Assembly: GCF_025698545.1 (NCBI RefSeq)
Contig: NC_068569.1
Coordinates: forward strand, 3,968,001-4,032,000
Source of the DNA: Gossypium raimondii
Taxonomy: Eukaryota > Streptophyta > Magnoliopsida > Malvales > Malvaceae
Reading direction: 5' to 3'
DNA length: 64,000 bases
Notes under the pieces: generated by a model
Databases searched by the model: none
Told to the model about the DNA's origin: nothing
The model's input: the letters and a program-made list of their open reading frames with translations, nothing else
Made by a program: the position numbers and the translations under genes
Part shown: piece after piece, positions 10,575-21,640 of the stretch
Layout: every line of letters begins with the position of its first letter
Numbering within the stretch: the stretch's first letter is position 1

Positions 10575-13500
10575 TTAAGCATGTCTGAGATCCACATAGT
10601 ACTCATCTAACCATCTTTGGATGTTTTCAACTTCCTGCCGCCTCTGTTGGATAAGCCAGTCCGGATCGTCTTTTGTGGTGGCTCGGAAATCAATATGGTG
10701 AGCTCCTAATACATACCAATGAGAGAACTTGTTTAAGTTGATGACAACTAAACAAAAATGCTTAATCATAAATTTACATACCTTTTTCTGTGACAAGAGC
10801 AATGATTGTGGCGGATATATTTCTCAGCACCCTGTATATATTTCATACCATAAATCAGTTTCATTGTGATTGAAATTGATTATAATTTTGGCTCATGTAA
10901 ATTCTAATCTAAGAAGCTAACCAGCATACTGTTTCTAACAACTTACCCTCCTCTGCTCCATGGATCCTGCATTCCATTGGAAAATATGATGTTGCTACCG
11001 AATCTCTTCAATACTTTCTCGATTCTCTGCATACGAAAGAGACATTAATAGTTCAAATCGAGTATGGGACCGACATATTTCTCGAAAATGGTACATCTAT
11101 ATAGAAAGAACCAACAAGGAGAAGCGATGAAGAAACAAAAATTAACTCACTTCGCCACCGAATTCTGTTGTGATCCAGTGTGGCCGAGGCAAAACCCCGT
11201 ATTTCATTCGGCATTGTTCTGCAAACTTTTTATAATCAAAGCCAGATGGAGGAAACATGCTCTCATTAGAACAAGTCATTGGCATAACCATCTCCGTGCA
11301 TGTCTGCATAATCATTTAGAGAATTACTTTCCGAACACTACGATGCATTAGGGGGAGTAATCAAACTCTACTTCTAGCTTTTTATATTATTCCAGTCAAC
11401 ATTCGATCAAATGACACCGATTATCGATCATCAGTTGGCTCCAGCATGTATATAAACTGATATATAGCAAGTTTACCTGCCAGTGCCAACCATGAAGACC
11501 ATGAGGATCAACTTCATGTTCTACCTCGAAGCAATTTTCCGTCTGAGAATAGTTGTAATATAAGCTCGCTGCTGCAAAAGCACGAGTAAGCCTCGTTGCC
11601 CCCGATGGAGATTTATCAATTATCTTGCACATCTACGTGTAAAAGGATGGTTTAAGTGTCGAAAAAAGAAATCAATAAGAGGATCTTCGAAAATGTTAAA
11701 ATTTAGAGCTTGATGCAAAACAGCTTTATTTACACGTCTTACCTGCTGCACAGGATAAGCAGGTAATGGCTTTAGGAAATTTGCCTCAGTTGGATAGTTA
11801 ACCATGGCTGTATAAACAAAAGCAGTCCATAGCCACTCTAGAACAGAAGCTGTTGAATGAAGGCTCCTGAACTTTGAACAAATAAATATGATTAATTATA
11901 AGGAAAAGAAAAGAAAAAGTAAAACATGCATGGTAAAAATCGGTTCATAACATTAGAAATGCTAAATTTCTTGTGATTGCTGGTTATCAGCTTGGATGAA
12001 GGTAGAAAGATTTTTATGGAAAAACTAAATAAACAATTGCTTAAATGAAAGTTGATGTAACAAGATTCCCAGAATTCTAGGAAAAGACTCTGAGAATGTT
12101 TACAACACGAAAATAGTGCCTCATGCATAAATAAGCAGCTTGCACAACAATCTAACTCAGCAGACAAGTTTACTTAATATACTTCCGTTTCCATGACTCA
12201 CTTGCAGGTCCTGAAAGCTTTGCTTAGTTCAGCCAAGGCATGTTTCTGATTTGAAATTGCCACCAGTTCTGCCCAGCTCCCCTTTATCACTTCATAGCAA
12301 TTCTGGCTTACATCCTGAATCCCCCATTTTAGTTTTAGTTATAAAGGAGAACTCAGAGATATATACAGTTTAAGCATAAATTCGTCCATATGTGAGAACT
12401 TAAAAATGGAACCTTGAAATCCAGGGAGACAGCATCATAGAAGCTTGACCATGGGATTATCTTATCGAACTGTAATATAGGGGCTGAAGAAGCCAATGCA
12501 CCAATTGCTATATGAGGGTATTTTAGTCTAAACCAAGCCGCCAACACTGAGAAAGAGAGAATGTTTTTCATAATCATAACAAAATGGCTGTTTTCTTTAA
12601 TGAAAGATTTCCCTCAAAATTCTTTAATATCATCAGAAAGTTCCATTCAACTAGCCGAAAAGGATGTTCTAGCTAAATTATTAGTACCAGTATTGTCATA
12701 TTAATCCATAAATCAGATCATTAACTTCATGAAAAAACATTAAGAAAATGGAGGGCCATATGGTTTGAATTTACTTCCTCCATAAGATCCACCGAAGACC
12801 ACCACTGGGGATGCTTCAGATGACAGGTTCTGCTTCAAGCTTCTTATCAGAACTGCGAAATCAGCCAAGGCTTGCTGTGAATTTAAGTACCCCATGGTCT
12901 TTGCTGACTGGTATGAGTCTTTCCCAAATGGCATTGATTCCCCATAAAATCTATGCTGAAAAGTTCCCAATAGAAACAAACCCATTAACATTGATTACAA
13001 AAAGAAAAAAAAAATCATGTTTTGGAAAAAGATTTGGGTTTTAGGATGTGCTTTCAGTCTTAGAAAACACGCACAGAGTTAAAACAAAGCAATGTATTTT
13101 CTGTGTTATTACAAAAACCAAGAAACTATTTTTGAGTAATGTGAGCTATTCCTAAAGTAAAACTACTTTTTGTTACAACTCAGATAAAAGAATCCTGAGA
13201 AAGTGAACATTACCTCAATGAAGAGAAGGAGAGCTCTGAACTTGGGAGCAATGTCAAGCATGAACCCTGTGTTAGCAGCAAACCACTCAATATCTCCTTC
13301 ATTCCCAGTGTAGACAAAGATAGGAGCGCCTTTGTGCCAGTACTGAGTGTTAATTAGGTACTTTTGGTAGAATATTTTAGAGCTCTTGGGGTGGAAACTG
13401 AAATGGTCTAAAGTCTGAGGGAAATAACGAGTCTTAAATGGAAGCTTTGGTTTTGGAGTCTTGGCATGTTTGATTAAAGACTGATAGGCAGGTCGAGGGA

Positions 13501-13597
13501 AAAATGTTTGCAATGAACAATGACCTGCTGCTGCTGCTGTTAGTGTTACACAAAATGTGACGATGAATAGAAAGAAAATAGATAGGCAAGGAGCCAT
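10575..13597 (-). CDS. Serine carboxypeptidase S28, lysosomal Pro-X carboxypeptidase-like
   Basis: Predicted to release residues C-terminal to proline, after secretion or in the vacuole. Ten minus-strand exons: 13597-13214, 12955-12775, 12546-12413, 12314-12202, 11866-11743, 11632-11477, 11303-11151, 11026-10947, 10831-10782 and 10705-10575. They join to 501 residues, normal for the family. It begins with a hydrophobic signal peptide ([15 protein letters not shown]). Family landmarks in order are [25 protein letters not shown], the nucleophile S185 in GGSYGGM, the acid D436 in NGMQDPW, and His 461/462 in GAHHID. All three catalytic positions are present. An in-frame ATG at 13645 exists, but it lies only about 10 bases from a TATA box and adds a non-hydrophobic stretch, so I chose 13597. 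It is most like PRCP/At5g65760-type proteins. Confidence 0.92.
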
Positions 13598-13647
13598 TGG
13601 TGGTTCTACTGCGATTGCTGCTTTCCTAGAAGTCAGCAGCTTCACTC

Positions 13648-13655
13648 TTTTTATA
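13648..13655 (-). promoter_or_regulatory. TATA box of the S28 peptidase gene
   Basis: TATAAAAA on the minus strand, about 50 bases before the ATG at 13597. Transcription starting about 30 bases downstream would begin after the upstream ATG at 13645, which supports the shorter start. Confidence 0.5.
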
Positions 13656-13699
13656 AGTTAGAACAGTGGGGGAAAACTAAAAGGAAAAGTTGATGATTC

Positions 13700-14408
13700 T
13701 ATATGTACATGGATGATGGTTATGGCATCATTGACATGGAGCATGATGATCCATGAAGTAGGCTAAACATTTTTATTTTTGAGTTGAACAATAATTTGTC
13801 GGCTACCTGCCAACTGCCAGATAAGGCAAACAAACAATAGAAGATTAGCAGCAGGTCTTTGGATGAAAAACTGTCATAAATAAGCATCAATAAGATAAAC
13901 TGATATCATTGATTCCAAGCTTCCAACAATCAAACTGGTAGTGTTATCTCTATACCCATTACAGTATCAGAGTAAATCAACGTATTGGAGACACTGTTTA
14001 GACCTTAGAGAAATTGGCATCTTAATCATCAAAAATTATATATTAAGAAAAAAAAAGGAGGTAGTTTCAGGGTTGGCTTCAGAGGACTAGGCCTAGAATT
14101 TGAGTCAATGACCCTAGAGAAACTAGGGTCCAAGACATAAAGTATTTGTTTACTTATCAGAGCTTCAAGAGGCAAAGATACGACATACCCTCTCTGCATC
14201 CCACTAGCACCTTGGATTAATATTAGAATCTTCAATGAAATTCTCTGGCATCAACATTGTTCTTTATTTTTGGTAATTACTGATTTTCTTAAAGGATAAC
14301 TAGGTGGCATTCAATATCAGGTTTAAGTGATAAACAGAAAAAAATTAATTATGTTAGGTCATTGGCTTTTAATTTATGATACCCTAAAACTAAGTCCCTC
14401 ATTTGTAT
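13700..14408. other. Intergenic DNA
   Basis: Promoter-side flank of the peptidase gene, followed by AT-rich sequence. The minus strand has a 68-codon open frame at 14029-14235 that I do not recognise. I do not call it a gene. Confidence 0.5.
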
Positions 14409-16180
14409 TCTAACACTCTTAACTCAAATCCGTCGCCGGAATAGGGTTACAGAGTATTATCAGAATTTACAGATCAAATAACAAACATTTCATATTATCT
14501 AACATTTATATCATAAATCAATCATAATGTCCCTTATACGAGTCCTCGAGTCCCAAAATATACATTAGAAACAAGTCGGGACTTATTTGGGTACTCAAAA
14601 AACTTTTCTAAAAACATCAAAAATTTTCCAAGGTGTAGGGGACACACACCTGTGTGGCCAGGCCGTGTGAGCATTCGAAATAGAGACACACGACCGTGTC
14701 TCAGCCCGTGTCCAAACTTGAGAGCTCATTGACTTGGGTCACATGGCCAAGCCACACGCCCGTGTGCTAGGCCGTGTGAGCATATTGACTTGCATAAATA
14801 AGGTGCAGGGGTCACACGGCCAAGTCTCACGCCCGTGTACTAAGTCGTGTGAACAATTTTGAGTATTCTGTTTTGAAATTTAAATGATGCAGGGGACACA
14901 CGGTCAAACCACACGCACATGTGCTAGGCCGTGTGTCACACACGGCTGAGCCACACGCTCGTGTAGACGAAAATAGGTCATTTTCAAGCCACATTTCTCA
15001 TCCAAATTTGGCATCAACCTAAACATAACAATTTATACATTCACAAACCATATCAAAGCATTCAAAACAAGCCAAAATCATGTCTTAAACATGATATATT
15101 ACCACATACAACCAATGTGCCCTTAGGCACTTCAAATGACAATTTATTATCATGTCAACCTAATATTCATACTTACCTATGTACCAAATGCATATATGCA
15201 TAATCAAACTCATACTTCAAACATGATAAATCCACTTATATACACATCAAAACATGTCAAACACAAGCCATTCAAATGACTAGTTTCAACCAAATATTTA
15301 CATCCATCATTGGCCAAAATCACCTATACATGCTATTATAACCAAAATGGTTTTACTATATATACTGAAATGAACCGATGGATAGTGTGAGATATCTCTG
15401 CCAAGCTTCCAACCCAATGAGCTTCCAAATTACTATAAAACAGAGAAGATAAAACAGAGTAAGCTTTAAAGTTTAGTAAGTTTGTATAACAAGGAATTTA
15501 ACTTACCATTTAATTCACATTTAAAGTAAGTAAACTAAACATGCTCAATCCAATTTGGCCAAATGCCCAAACACATATCCTCATCAAGCATGTTAGTCAT
15601 GTAATTCATATAATAACTCATAATCACATATGTACATAGTCATCAAACAAGTTTCATACACATATATCTTTCATCTCGTTTTTCAACATGTCAAGTAACA
15701 TCATTTTCATGTATTTCATGCATATACGGGTAATAATTCATTTCATACTCATATTGTTCCATATCAGAATTTTGCCTGTTGAAACATTTAAAATATCGAT
15801 GGATACACGGGTACTACACTCTAAGTGTACAAAACTGTAATCCGTCAATTCATATTCAGGAATGCTCATGTGAGCATATAAACGGGTAGCTCTTTCAAGC
15901 CATATAATAGGAAGCTTATGTGAGCCATGTAACAGGAAGCTCATGAGAGTCGTAATCGGGAAGCTCCGGAGAGCCATTAATTGGGAAGCTCATGAGAGAG
16001 CCTTTAATTGAGAAGCTCGTAAGAGCCATATGTTGGGATGCTCATAAGAGCTAAATAACGGGAAGCTCCGGAGAGCCAATATCGGGATGCTCAAGAGAGC
16101 TAATAACGGGACGTTCTTGCAAGCTGTGGTGTGTGTGCAATACATGCAGGACCACAGCCAATCGGGAACCTTTAATGATA
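14409..16180 (+). mobile_element. Truncated LTR of the local retroelement family (copy C)
   Basis: The left end (TCTAACACTCTTAACTC, then CCGTCGCCGGAATAGGGTTA) matches the beginnings of the other LTR copies in the window. Inside are repeated ACACGG/CGTGTG motifs (about 14640-14970), the conserved 'TACACT..AAGTGTAC' palindrome near 15814-15830, and a minisatellite (15880-16130). The normal TTGTTACA right end is absent, so the copy is truncated. No protein-coding capacity was found. Confidence 0.7.
15880..16130 (+). repeat. Minisatellite of about 24-26 bp units inside the LTR
   Basis: Roughly ten imperfect units of the form 'gggaagctcatgagagcc' followed by 'ataat'. Most units contain GCTC....GAGC, so each can form a small hairpin. 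A related array in reverse orientation sits at about 52925-53360. Confidence 0.7.
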
Positions 16181-16690
16181 ATAACATTATATTCATTAGT
16201 TTGGTCATATAGTAATTTTTTTAAAACAAATTTCTTAAAATTTCAATTCAATAAGAGATTGAAGTTTGGCAAGGACAGTAAACCTTAGTACCTTACACCA
16301 TTAATTGGATGCAGATACCAATTTAACTTTCTTTGATATTAAGAGCTTCAACCATACATTTCAAGGTTAGATGTTGATGAAATATTATCAAAACCAAAAG
16401 AAGAAATATAGCATTTAAAGTTAAAAAATCATAATAACTGGCATTTATTTTCTGGATTGATGCACCAACATAATTGAATTCTAGTTTGCCCCTAACCCTC
16501 CATTAATGGTTTCCCTTTAGTTGGGTGAGAGTTAAATAGTTAGCAAAATATTACTAAAATCCACGTATGATGATTTGTGGGTTGTGCATGATAGATCATG
16601 TTTACCGATTGATTAAGACGTCATTAGCTATATAATGATTTTGAAAATCAATCCAACTGTATAACATAATTTTCTTGACAAGGCTAATGA
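16181..16690. other. AT-rich intergenic DNA
   Basis: No gene, RNA or clear repeat seen between the truncated LTR and the first lipocalin relic. Confidence 0.5.
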
Positions 16691-16714
16691 GAGCCAAAAG
16701 CAATGCTTTTATGA

Positions 16715-16950
16715 CAGTAGTCTTTTGAATTTCTTGGCCAGCCGAGCAGGCTTTATCTTTAGTAGTCTTTCGTTGTATGTAGTTTGGGTATAAAAAGATG
16801 GTTTATGGAGTAGTAGGAGGGGTTTTTTTGAATTGAACTGGATTTGATTATTCGTCTTTCTTTTCTTACTGTTGTGTTGCTTCGATGATGATTTTCTATT
16901 CGCATGATCACTGAAGTTGAGGGTTATGATGTTACCAACACATCAAATTA
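16715..16950 (+). pseudogene. Temperature-induced lipocalin relic: intron and exon-2 fragment (copy alpha)
   Basis: Matches 19430-19670 over 'gtagtctttc.ttgtat', 'gggtataaaaagatg.ttt', 'ttactgttgtgttgctt' and a final piece, GAGGGTTATGATGTTACCAA. That last piece corresponds to the GAGGGCTATGATGTCAGTAA of exon 2 in the intact lipocalin (the EGYDVSK codons). The rest of exon 2 is missing. Confidence 0.5.
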
Positions 16951-17424
16951 GGAATTCCTTTTATTTTTCTAATATTCAATACGATTGCAATATGTGGTAA
17001 AAATTAAATTTTTTTTATATTCTATATAAAATTCAATGCGATTAAATGGCATTTATCAATTCTTTTTGTATTTATTTGTTATAAATATAAATTAAAATTT
17101 GAGTATAATTGTTCTGTTCATACGCATTTCATTTCACATATATTATACGGTATATAGAGTTACATAAAAAACTTTGTGAATAGAAATTCAATTCGTATGA
17201 TTCAATGAAAAATAGAATTCTTTTGAGAAATGGGAAATTCAAAATGCTCTAGGATGAAAATGAAAAAATGTCTACGACACCTAAGTTGAAACGAATATAA
17301 TTTAAGAGATTTTGTGAATTTTGAGGCTTAATAAATTTTCAATAATTAAAGATAGAGAGCAAAATCATCATGAAAATCTAACGCCAATCGTAATGTATTT
17401 ATAATACATTTTTAAAAACTTTTG

Positions 17425-17525
17425 CCTATAACAAAACCAAAATCTCTCTCTTCTTAACAATCTAAATCCAAAAAACCCAAAACAACAATGGAAGAATTTG
17501 GACATGGGTGGTACGAGATCTCTAT
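17425..17525 (+). pseudogene. Temperature-induced lipocalin relic: 5' UTR and start region (copy beta, 5' part)
   Basis: 'cttcttaacaatctaaa' and 'aaaacccaaaacaa' parallel the bases just before the intact lipocalin ATG at 20288. Next come ATGGAAGAATTTGGACATG and GGTGGTACGAGAT, which equal its start with two deletions (most of VVK and IKRYMGR lost). No usable frame remains. Confidence 0.6.
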
Positions 17526-17934
17526 GTATATAAATATCACCAATTTTTACGTTGACTTGCATGTTGAGCAGTGAAGGAGGAAAATTATTTTATATCTTTC
17601 AAAAAAATTAATTTGGTTATTATTTGATATCATTATTTCTATTTAAATATATGCAACGTGCAGTTCTAACATATTTTAATGAACTCTTTTTTAAGAAATA
17701 ATTGGCTTATTATTATTATTTTTTGAATTATCCACCACCAATTTCCTGTTTGTTAATAAAAGAAGTTACCAAATGAGCAAAAGCACTGACCAGAGAAAAC
17801 AAATGAAAATCTATCAGAAAGTGGGTTACATGTGAGGCAGCAGCAATGGTTGAACCCAAGTTGCAGATAGAAACTCCCCTGTTCCTTCCCTTTTATACAC
17901 TTGGTATTTCTCGTTGTCAAGAAACATGGACATC

Positions 17935-18740
17935 TCAACTGTGTTTTTTTATCTTCTGTTCCTTTCCTTGTACTACCAGACATGTGGTTTGGCTCAAATA
18001 CGTAATCTCTTTCTCCAATCTTTTGAGTGGAACCCTTTTATCAAGCTTAACCACATGTGTGCCCCTTCCCTGATCCACAAACACCGATATCAGCTCCTCT
18101 TTGTACCAAATCAAGAACCTTCGTCGCGATTTCCCCAAGTAGCGAGATGCTGCCAACCAATGTGTATCGCCTTCATCGTCTGTGAAAATTTTGAAACATA
18201 TGCGGATCCATTTTCCCCCAAATAATATAAGGAGTCACCGTCAGATACTGGGTTGGTAAAAGAAGGATTCGGGAATGTGGCAGAATGAACTGTGATCTCA
18301 ATGCAGTTGTTGTCACCTTGACCCAAATACCTACATTTATTACCCTTAGCTGTAAATGTCGGATACCAAATATTTTCCAGTTTGGGGAAGTGGGTGTACC
18401 CGGAAAGCAAACGCTTCCATTTGCCTCAAATCAGGAACTTGAATCCTTGTTCTCGTGAAAGGTTGGAAAAATAAGATTGAAGTTGGTGACTTTGTGACGA
18501 GAAGCCAGCCTTTATTAGAGAACCTAACTTCACATCCTTCAAATTCCGGAATAGTAATGCTATACGTCAAGTTGGTAACGGGATCATAAAATCTCCTCCT
18601 TGCCGAAACAAAAGCCATGGATATGTGTACGGAACACCTTCTTTATTCACCCTCCACTCCAGGGGATGGATCAAACTTCTCCAAATTTTGGATGCTGCTC
18701 GATAATTGATTTGAGCGGCTAATGTGGGAAGATGTTGAAA
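17935..18740 (-). pseudogene. F-box / DUF295 protein, frameshifted
   Basis: Reading leftwards from about 18740 gives an F-box tail (INYRAASKIWRSLIHP), then YPWLLF, FYDPVTNLTYSITIPEFEG, GWLLVTKSPTSILFFQPFTR, FTNPVSDGDSLYYLGENGS, and ELISVFVDQGRGTHVVKLD. These are successive blocks of the plant DUF295 F-box family, presumed SCF substrate adaptors. They lie in different frames, with shifts near 18600, 18410 and 18130, and the N-terminal half of the F-box is not clear. Single-base sequence errors could produce the same picture, but three breaks argue for a pseudogene. It sits between the two halves of lipocalin relic beta. Confidence 0.7.
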
Positions 18741-19405
18741 GATTTATATTTGTAAGTGTGCCGGTAACCGAAACCATATGCATTCACTCCCACTCCCATT
18801 TGGATGGATCTTTTCACGTCCCGTTATTTGAAAATCTTTGTGCAACACCTGTATCTGACAATTGGATCTTGTATAAAGAACCACAACCCCCAACATTGAA
18901 ACATTAGCAGGAAAGCCACTGTTAATAATCTGACAACTTGTAAGAACCATTCAAGTATTTATGTTGCATGTATAGGTCACACATGTTCCATAATAACAAT
19001 CTTTCATAGTCATTTCTTCACGAGGCACCACATTGTCTCTGGAAGAAGAACTACAATCTTGAGCATAACTACAAGAAACAGAAATAACATGAAGTTTGTA
19101 ATTAAACTAGATTAGTTTACCTACTAGTATCTTCAAGTACCTCCAGATCAAATGCATCCAACTCAAAGCACACAGGTCGAGCTCGAGTATTAATCGAGAA
19201 AGAAGCTGATCGCAGGGCCTCCTTTTTTGCTCTATTTTTTTCTCTAACCACAAATTCATTTATCTTAATCACCACCTCTTGGCAGTCATCGTCATAAAAA
19301 AGATATTCAACCTTTTTGGAGTATATTATGACAACACCAAGGAAGAGATAGGCTAATAATATGCCAGAATATCAAGCTGGTTTTGCAAAATATTATCTGC
19401 AACAC
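18741..19405. other. Unassigned sequence upstream of the F-box relic
   Basis: The minus strand at about 19130-19330 holds an open stretch (EVVIKINEFVVREKNRAKK and onward) ending near a GT site. I could not assign it to a family. It may be another degraded gene. Confidence 0.3.
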
Positions 19406-19419
19406 CATAAAAACCATGA

Positions 19420-19740
19420 CTAAAGCTTATGATAGTAGTCTTTCATTGTATATACTTCGGGTATAAAAAGATGATTTGTGGAGTAGGAGGAGGTTTTTTT
19501 TAAATGGGTAGCTACTTATTTGGCCAATTGATCTGGATTTCACTTTGATTTGATTCTGTCTCACTTTTGTTACTGTTGTGTTGCTTTTACAGATTTTATG
19601 CAGAGAGCAAGCAATTGGTACAGACTTCACATGATTAAAGTTGAGGACTATGATGTTAGCAAATTTAAACAGCAATACCCAAGAGCAAAACCATCATGAA
19701 AATCTAAACATCATTCTTATTCATAGTATTTTCGATTTTC
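19420..19740 (+). pseudogene. Temperature-induced lipocalin relic: intron and exon-2 fragment (copy beta, 3' part)
   Basis: A pyrimidine-rich tract and AG (near 19590) are followed by ATTTTATGCAGAGAGCAAG, matching the intact exon 2 start (GTATTGTGCAGGCAAACGC). GAGGACTATGATGTTAGCAA matches its EGYDVSK codons. A stop follows within about 12 codons. The layout [exon-2 piece]-[agcaaaaccatcatgaaaat]-[lipocalin start] is the same as at 16905-17430. Confidence 0.6.
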
Positions 19741-20287
19741 TACTAAAATGGTTACACCCAAGTTTTAGTTTGGGCTTATAATAAGCAGGCCCATCGCAAG
19801 CCTTGCCATAGATAATTTAATTCTGTGCTCAACTGAATTAACGGTAGTATAGTTTCGGAATTGAACTCGGGAAAAGCCCAAAGCTGCTGCTGTTAACTGT
19901 GTCTTTAAAATTTCAAAAATTGTTTGATTGTAAGTTAACTGAAAATTCAGCTGAAATGGACTAATTATTGGACTGTTCTTACCATTATTTTGCTTTACTT
20001 CTTCCTTAAGTTTGCTTCTAATATGATCCAAAACCCTTTCTATCTCCATAGACGGCCCAGAAGCTTTCATGTGCATCTGGTAGTTTCAACCATTCACATA
20101 CATACATACACATGAAAGGCCCTTAGTCCTCCACGTCTCACTTTAGAACTTTCTTTGCATCGCCCCATTTTCTTTTTAAAGTTTTGCCAATATTATCAGG
20201 AATCGGCAAAAAGCAGATTACAGGCTATCCTAAAACGCCATCCAAAATCTTCTTCTTAACGATCTAAAAGCGAAAAACCCAAAACAA

Positions 20288-20966
20288 ATGTCCCAGAAAA
20301 CAATGGAAGTGGTGAAGAATTTGGACATCAAAAGATACATGGGAAGGTGGTACGAGATAGCTTCATTCCCATCAAGGTTTCAGCCAAGGAATGGGGTGAA
20401 TACAAGGGCCACCTATACTTTGAATGAAGACGGAACAGTGCATGTGCTTAACGAGACTTTCACTGATGGCAAAAGAGGGTTTATAGAAGGTACTGCTTAC
20501 GAGGCGGATCCCCAGAGTGATGAGGCAAAGTTGAAGGTGAAATTCTATGTTCCTCCTTTCTTGCCCATCATTCCTATCGTTGGAGATTACTGGGTTTTGT
20601 ACCTTGATGATGATTATCAGTATGCTCTCATTGGTCAGCCTAGCAGGAATTATCTTTGGGTATGTCTTTTATCCTCTCGTATCTCCTTTGTAGCCATTGA
20701 AGCCCTTGATTCTTCAAATGGATTTACACTAAATTTGCTAAGACAAAGTGTTGGGTTTTTTTGTTCTTTCTTTTTTGTAGGTATTGTGCAGGCAAACGCA
20801 TATGGATGATGAAATCTACAATCAGCTGGTGCAGAAGGCTAAAGATGAGGGCTATGATGTCAGTAAATTGCACAAGACCCCACAAAGCGATCCTCCACCT
20901 GAAGGAGATGACGCTCCCAAGGACACCAAAGGCATTTGGTGGATCAAATCCCTTTTAGGCATGTAG
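20288..20966 (+). CDS. TIL: Temperature-induced lipocalin (TIL)
   Basis: Small plasma-membrane lipocalin that binds lipophilic ligands and protects against heat, cold and oxidative damage (established for plant TILs). Two exons, 20288-20659 and 20781-20966, give 185 residues, the family's usual length. All three lipocalin conserved regions are visible: GRWYEIASFPSRFQP (from G19), the YLDDDYQYALIGQP strand region, and W124-VLCRQ across the splice junction. The proline-rich loop FYVPPFLPIIPIVGDYWVL is the segment thought to hold TIL to membranes. There is no signal peptide, as expected. Met6 (MEVVKNLD) is a possible alternative start. It converges on YKT6 and is the only intact member of a decayed tandem array. 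Confidence 0.96.
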
Positions 20967-21498
20967 GAAATTAAGAAAATGTTGATGTATTCATCGTTTC
21001 GTGGGACACATGAAAATATATATTCCATATCTTGTCTTTGCTTTGGAAAGATATAGGTCGGTTTTCATGCTTTATCCATTTCAAAGGTCACCTACTTCCA
21101 TATCTAATTCAAGCAGAACACTTTCTTCTGGCATGGATCATATAATGGTTCAGACAAGCGCTTAGCATGAACATATTTACTTTGCGATTGCCTGGCCCTG
21201 GGCTGGGTAGAAAATGAATTGATTGCCATTTCAGTCTTTGTTAGTGATACTGAGTTGACATCCATCATTTGGGATCTTGCAAGCCGTCCTAGTAAGGCTA
21301 ACATCTGCAGTCAGTGAGCCCAAGACCCGATCAAACAGACATCTAGACATCCTTTGAATCTTGGAAGAGTATTCTGTTAGCATTTTCCAAATACAACCAT
21401 GAAGATTGATATAACACACCCAAAAAAGAAAGAAAGAGATTTAAGCAAATAAGAAATAAAATTTACTAGTACTTAGAAGGCACGTTGCAAGTGTTATA

Positions 21499-21524
21499 TA
21501 ATGTATGTATGTATGTATGTATAT
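21499..21524. repeat. ATGT microsatellite
   Basis: About five ATGT units in the convergent intergenic space between TIL and YKT6. Confidence 0.8.
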
Positions 21525-21640
21525 GAAAATCATCCTTTTGAATGTTTTGGGTTCATTTCCCTTTTCTTACGGTACCATTAGAGCTTTCAGTCACCAGAAC
21601 AGATGAAAGTCATTATAGCACATCTGCTTTCTCTGGAAGG

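Noticed and set aside
14029-14235. 68-codon minus-strand frame near the peptidase promoter
   Set aside because: No family resemblance and no flanking splice sites that extend it; not supported as a gene.
15880-16130. CRISPR-like array of regularly spaced repeats
   Set aside because: Plant nuclear DNA. The units are imperfect, contiguous and without unique spacers, so this is a minisatellite within an LTR.
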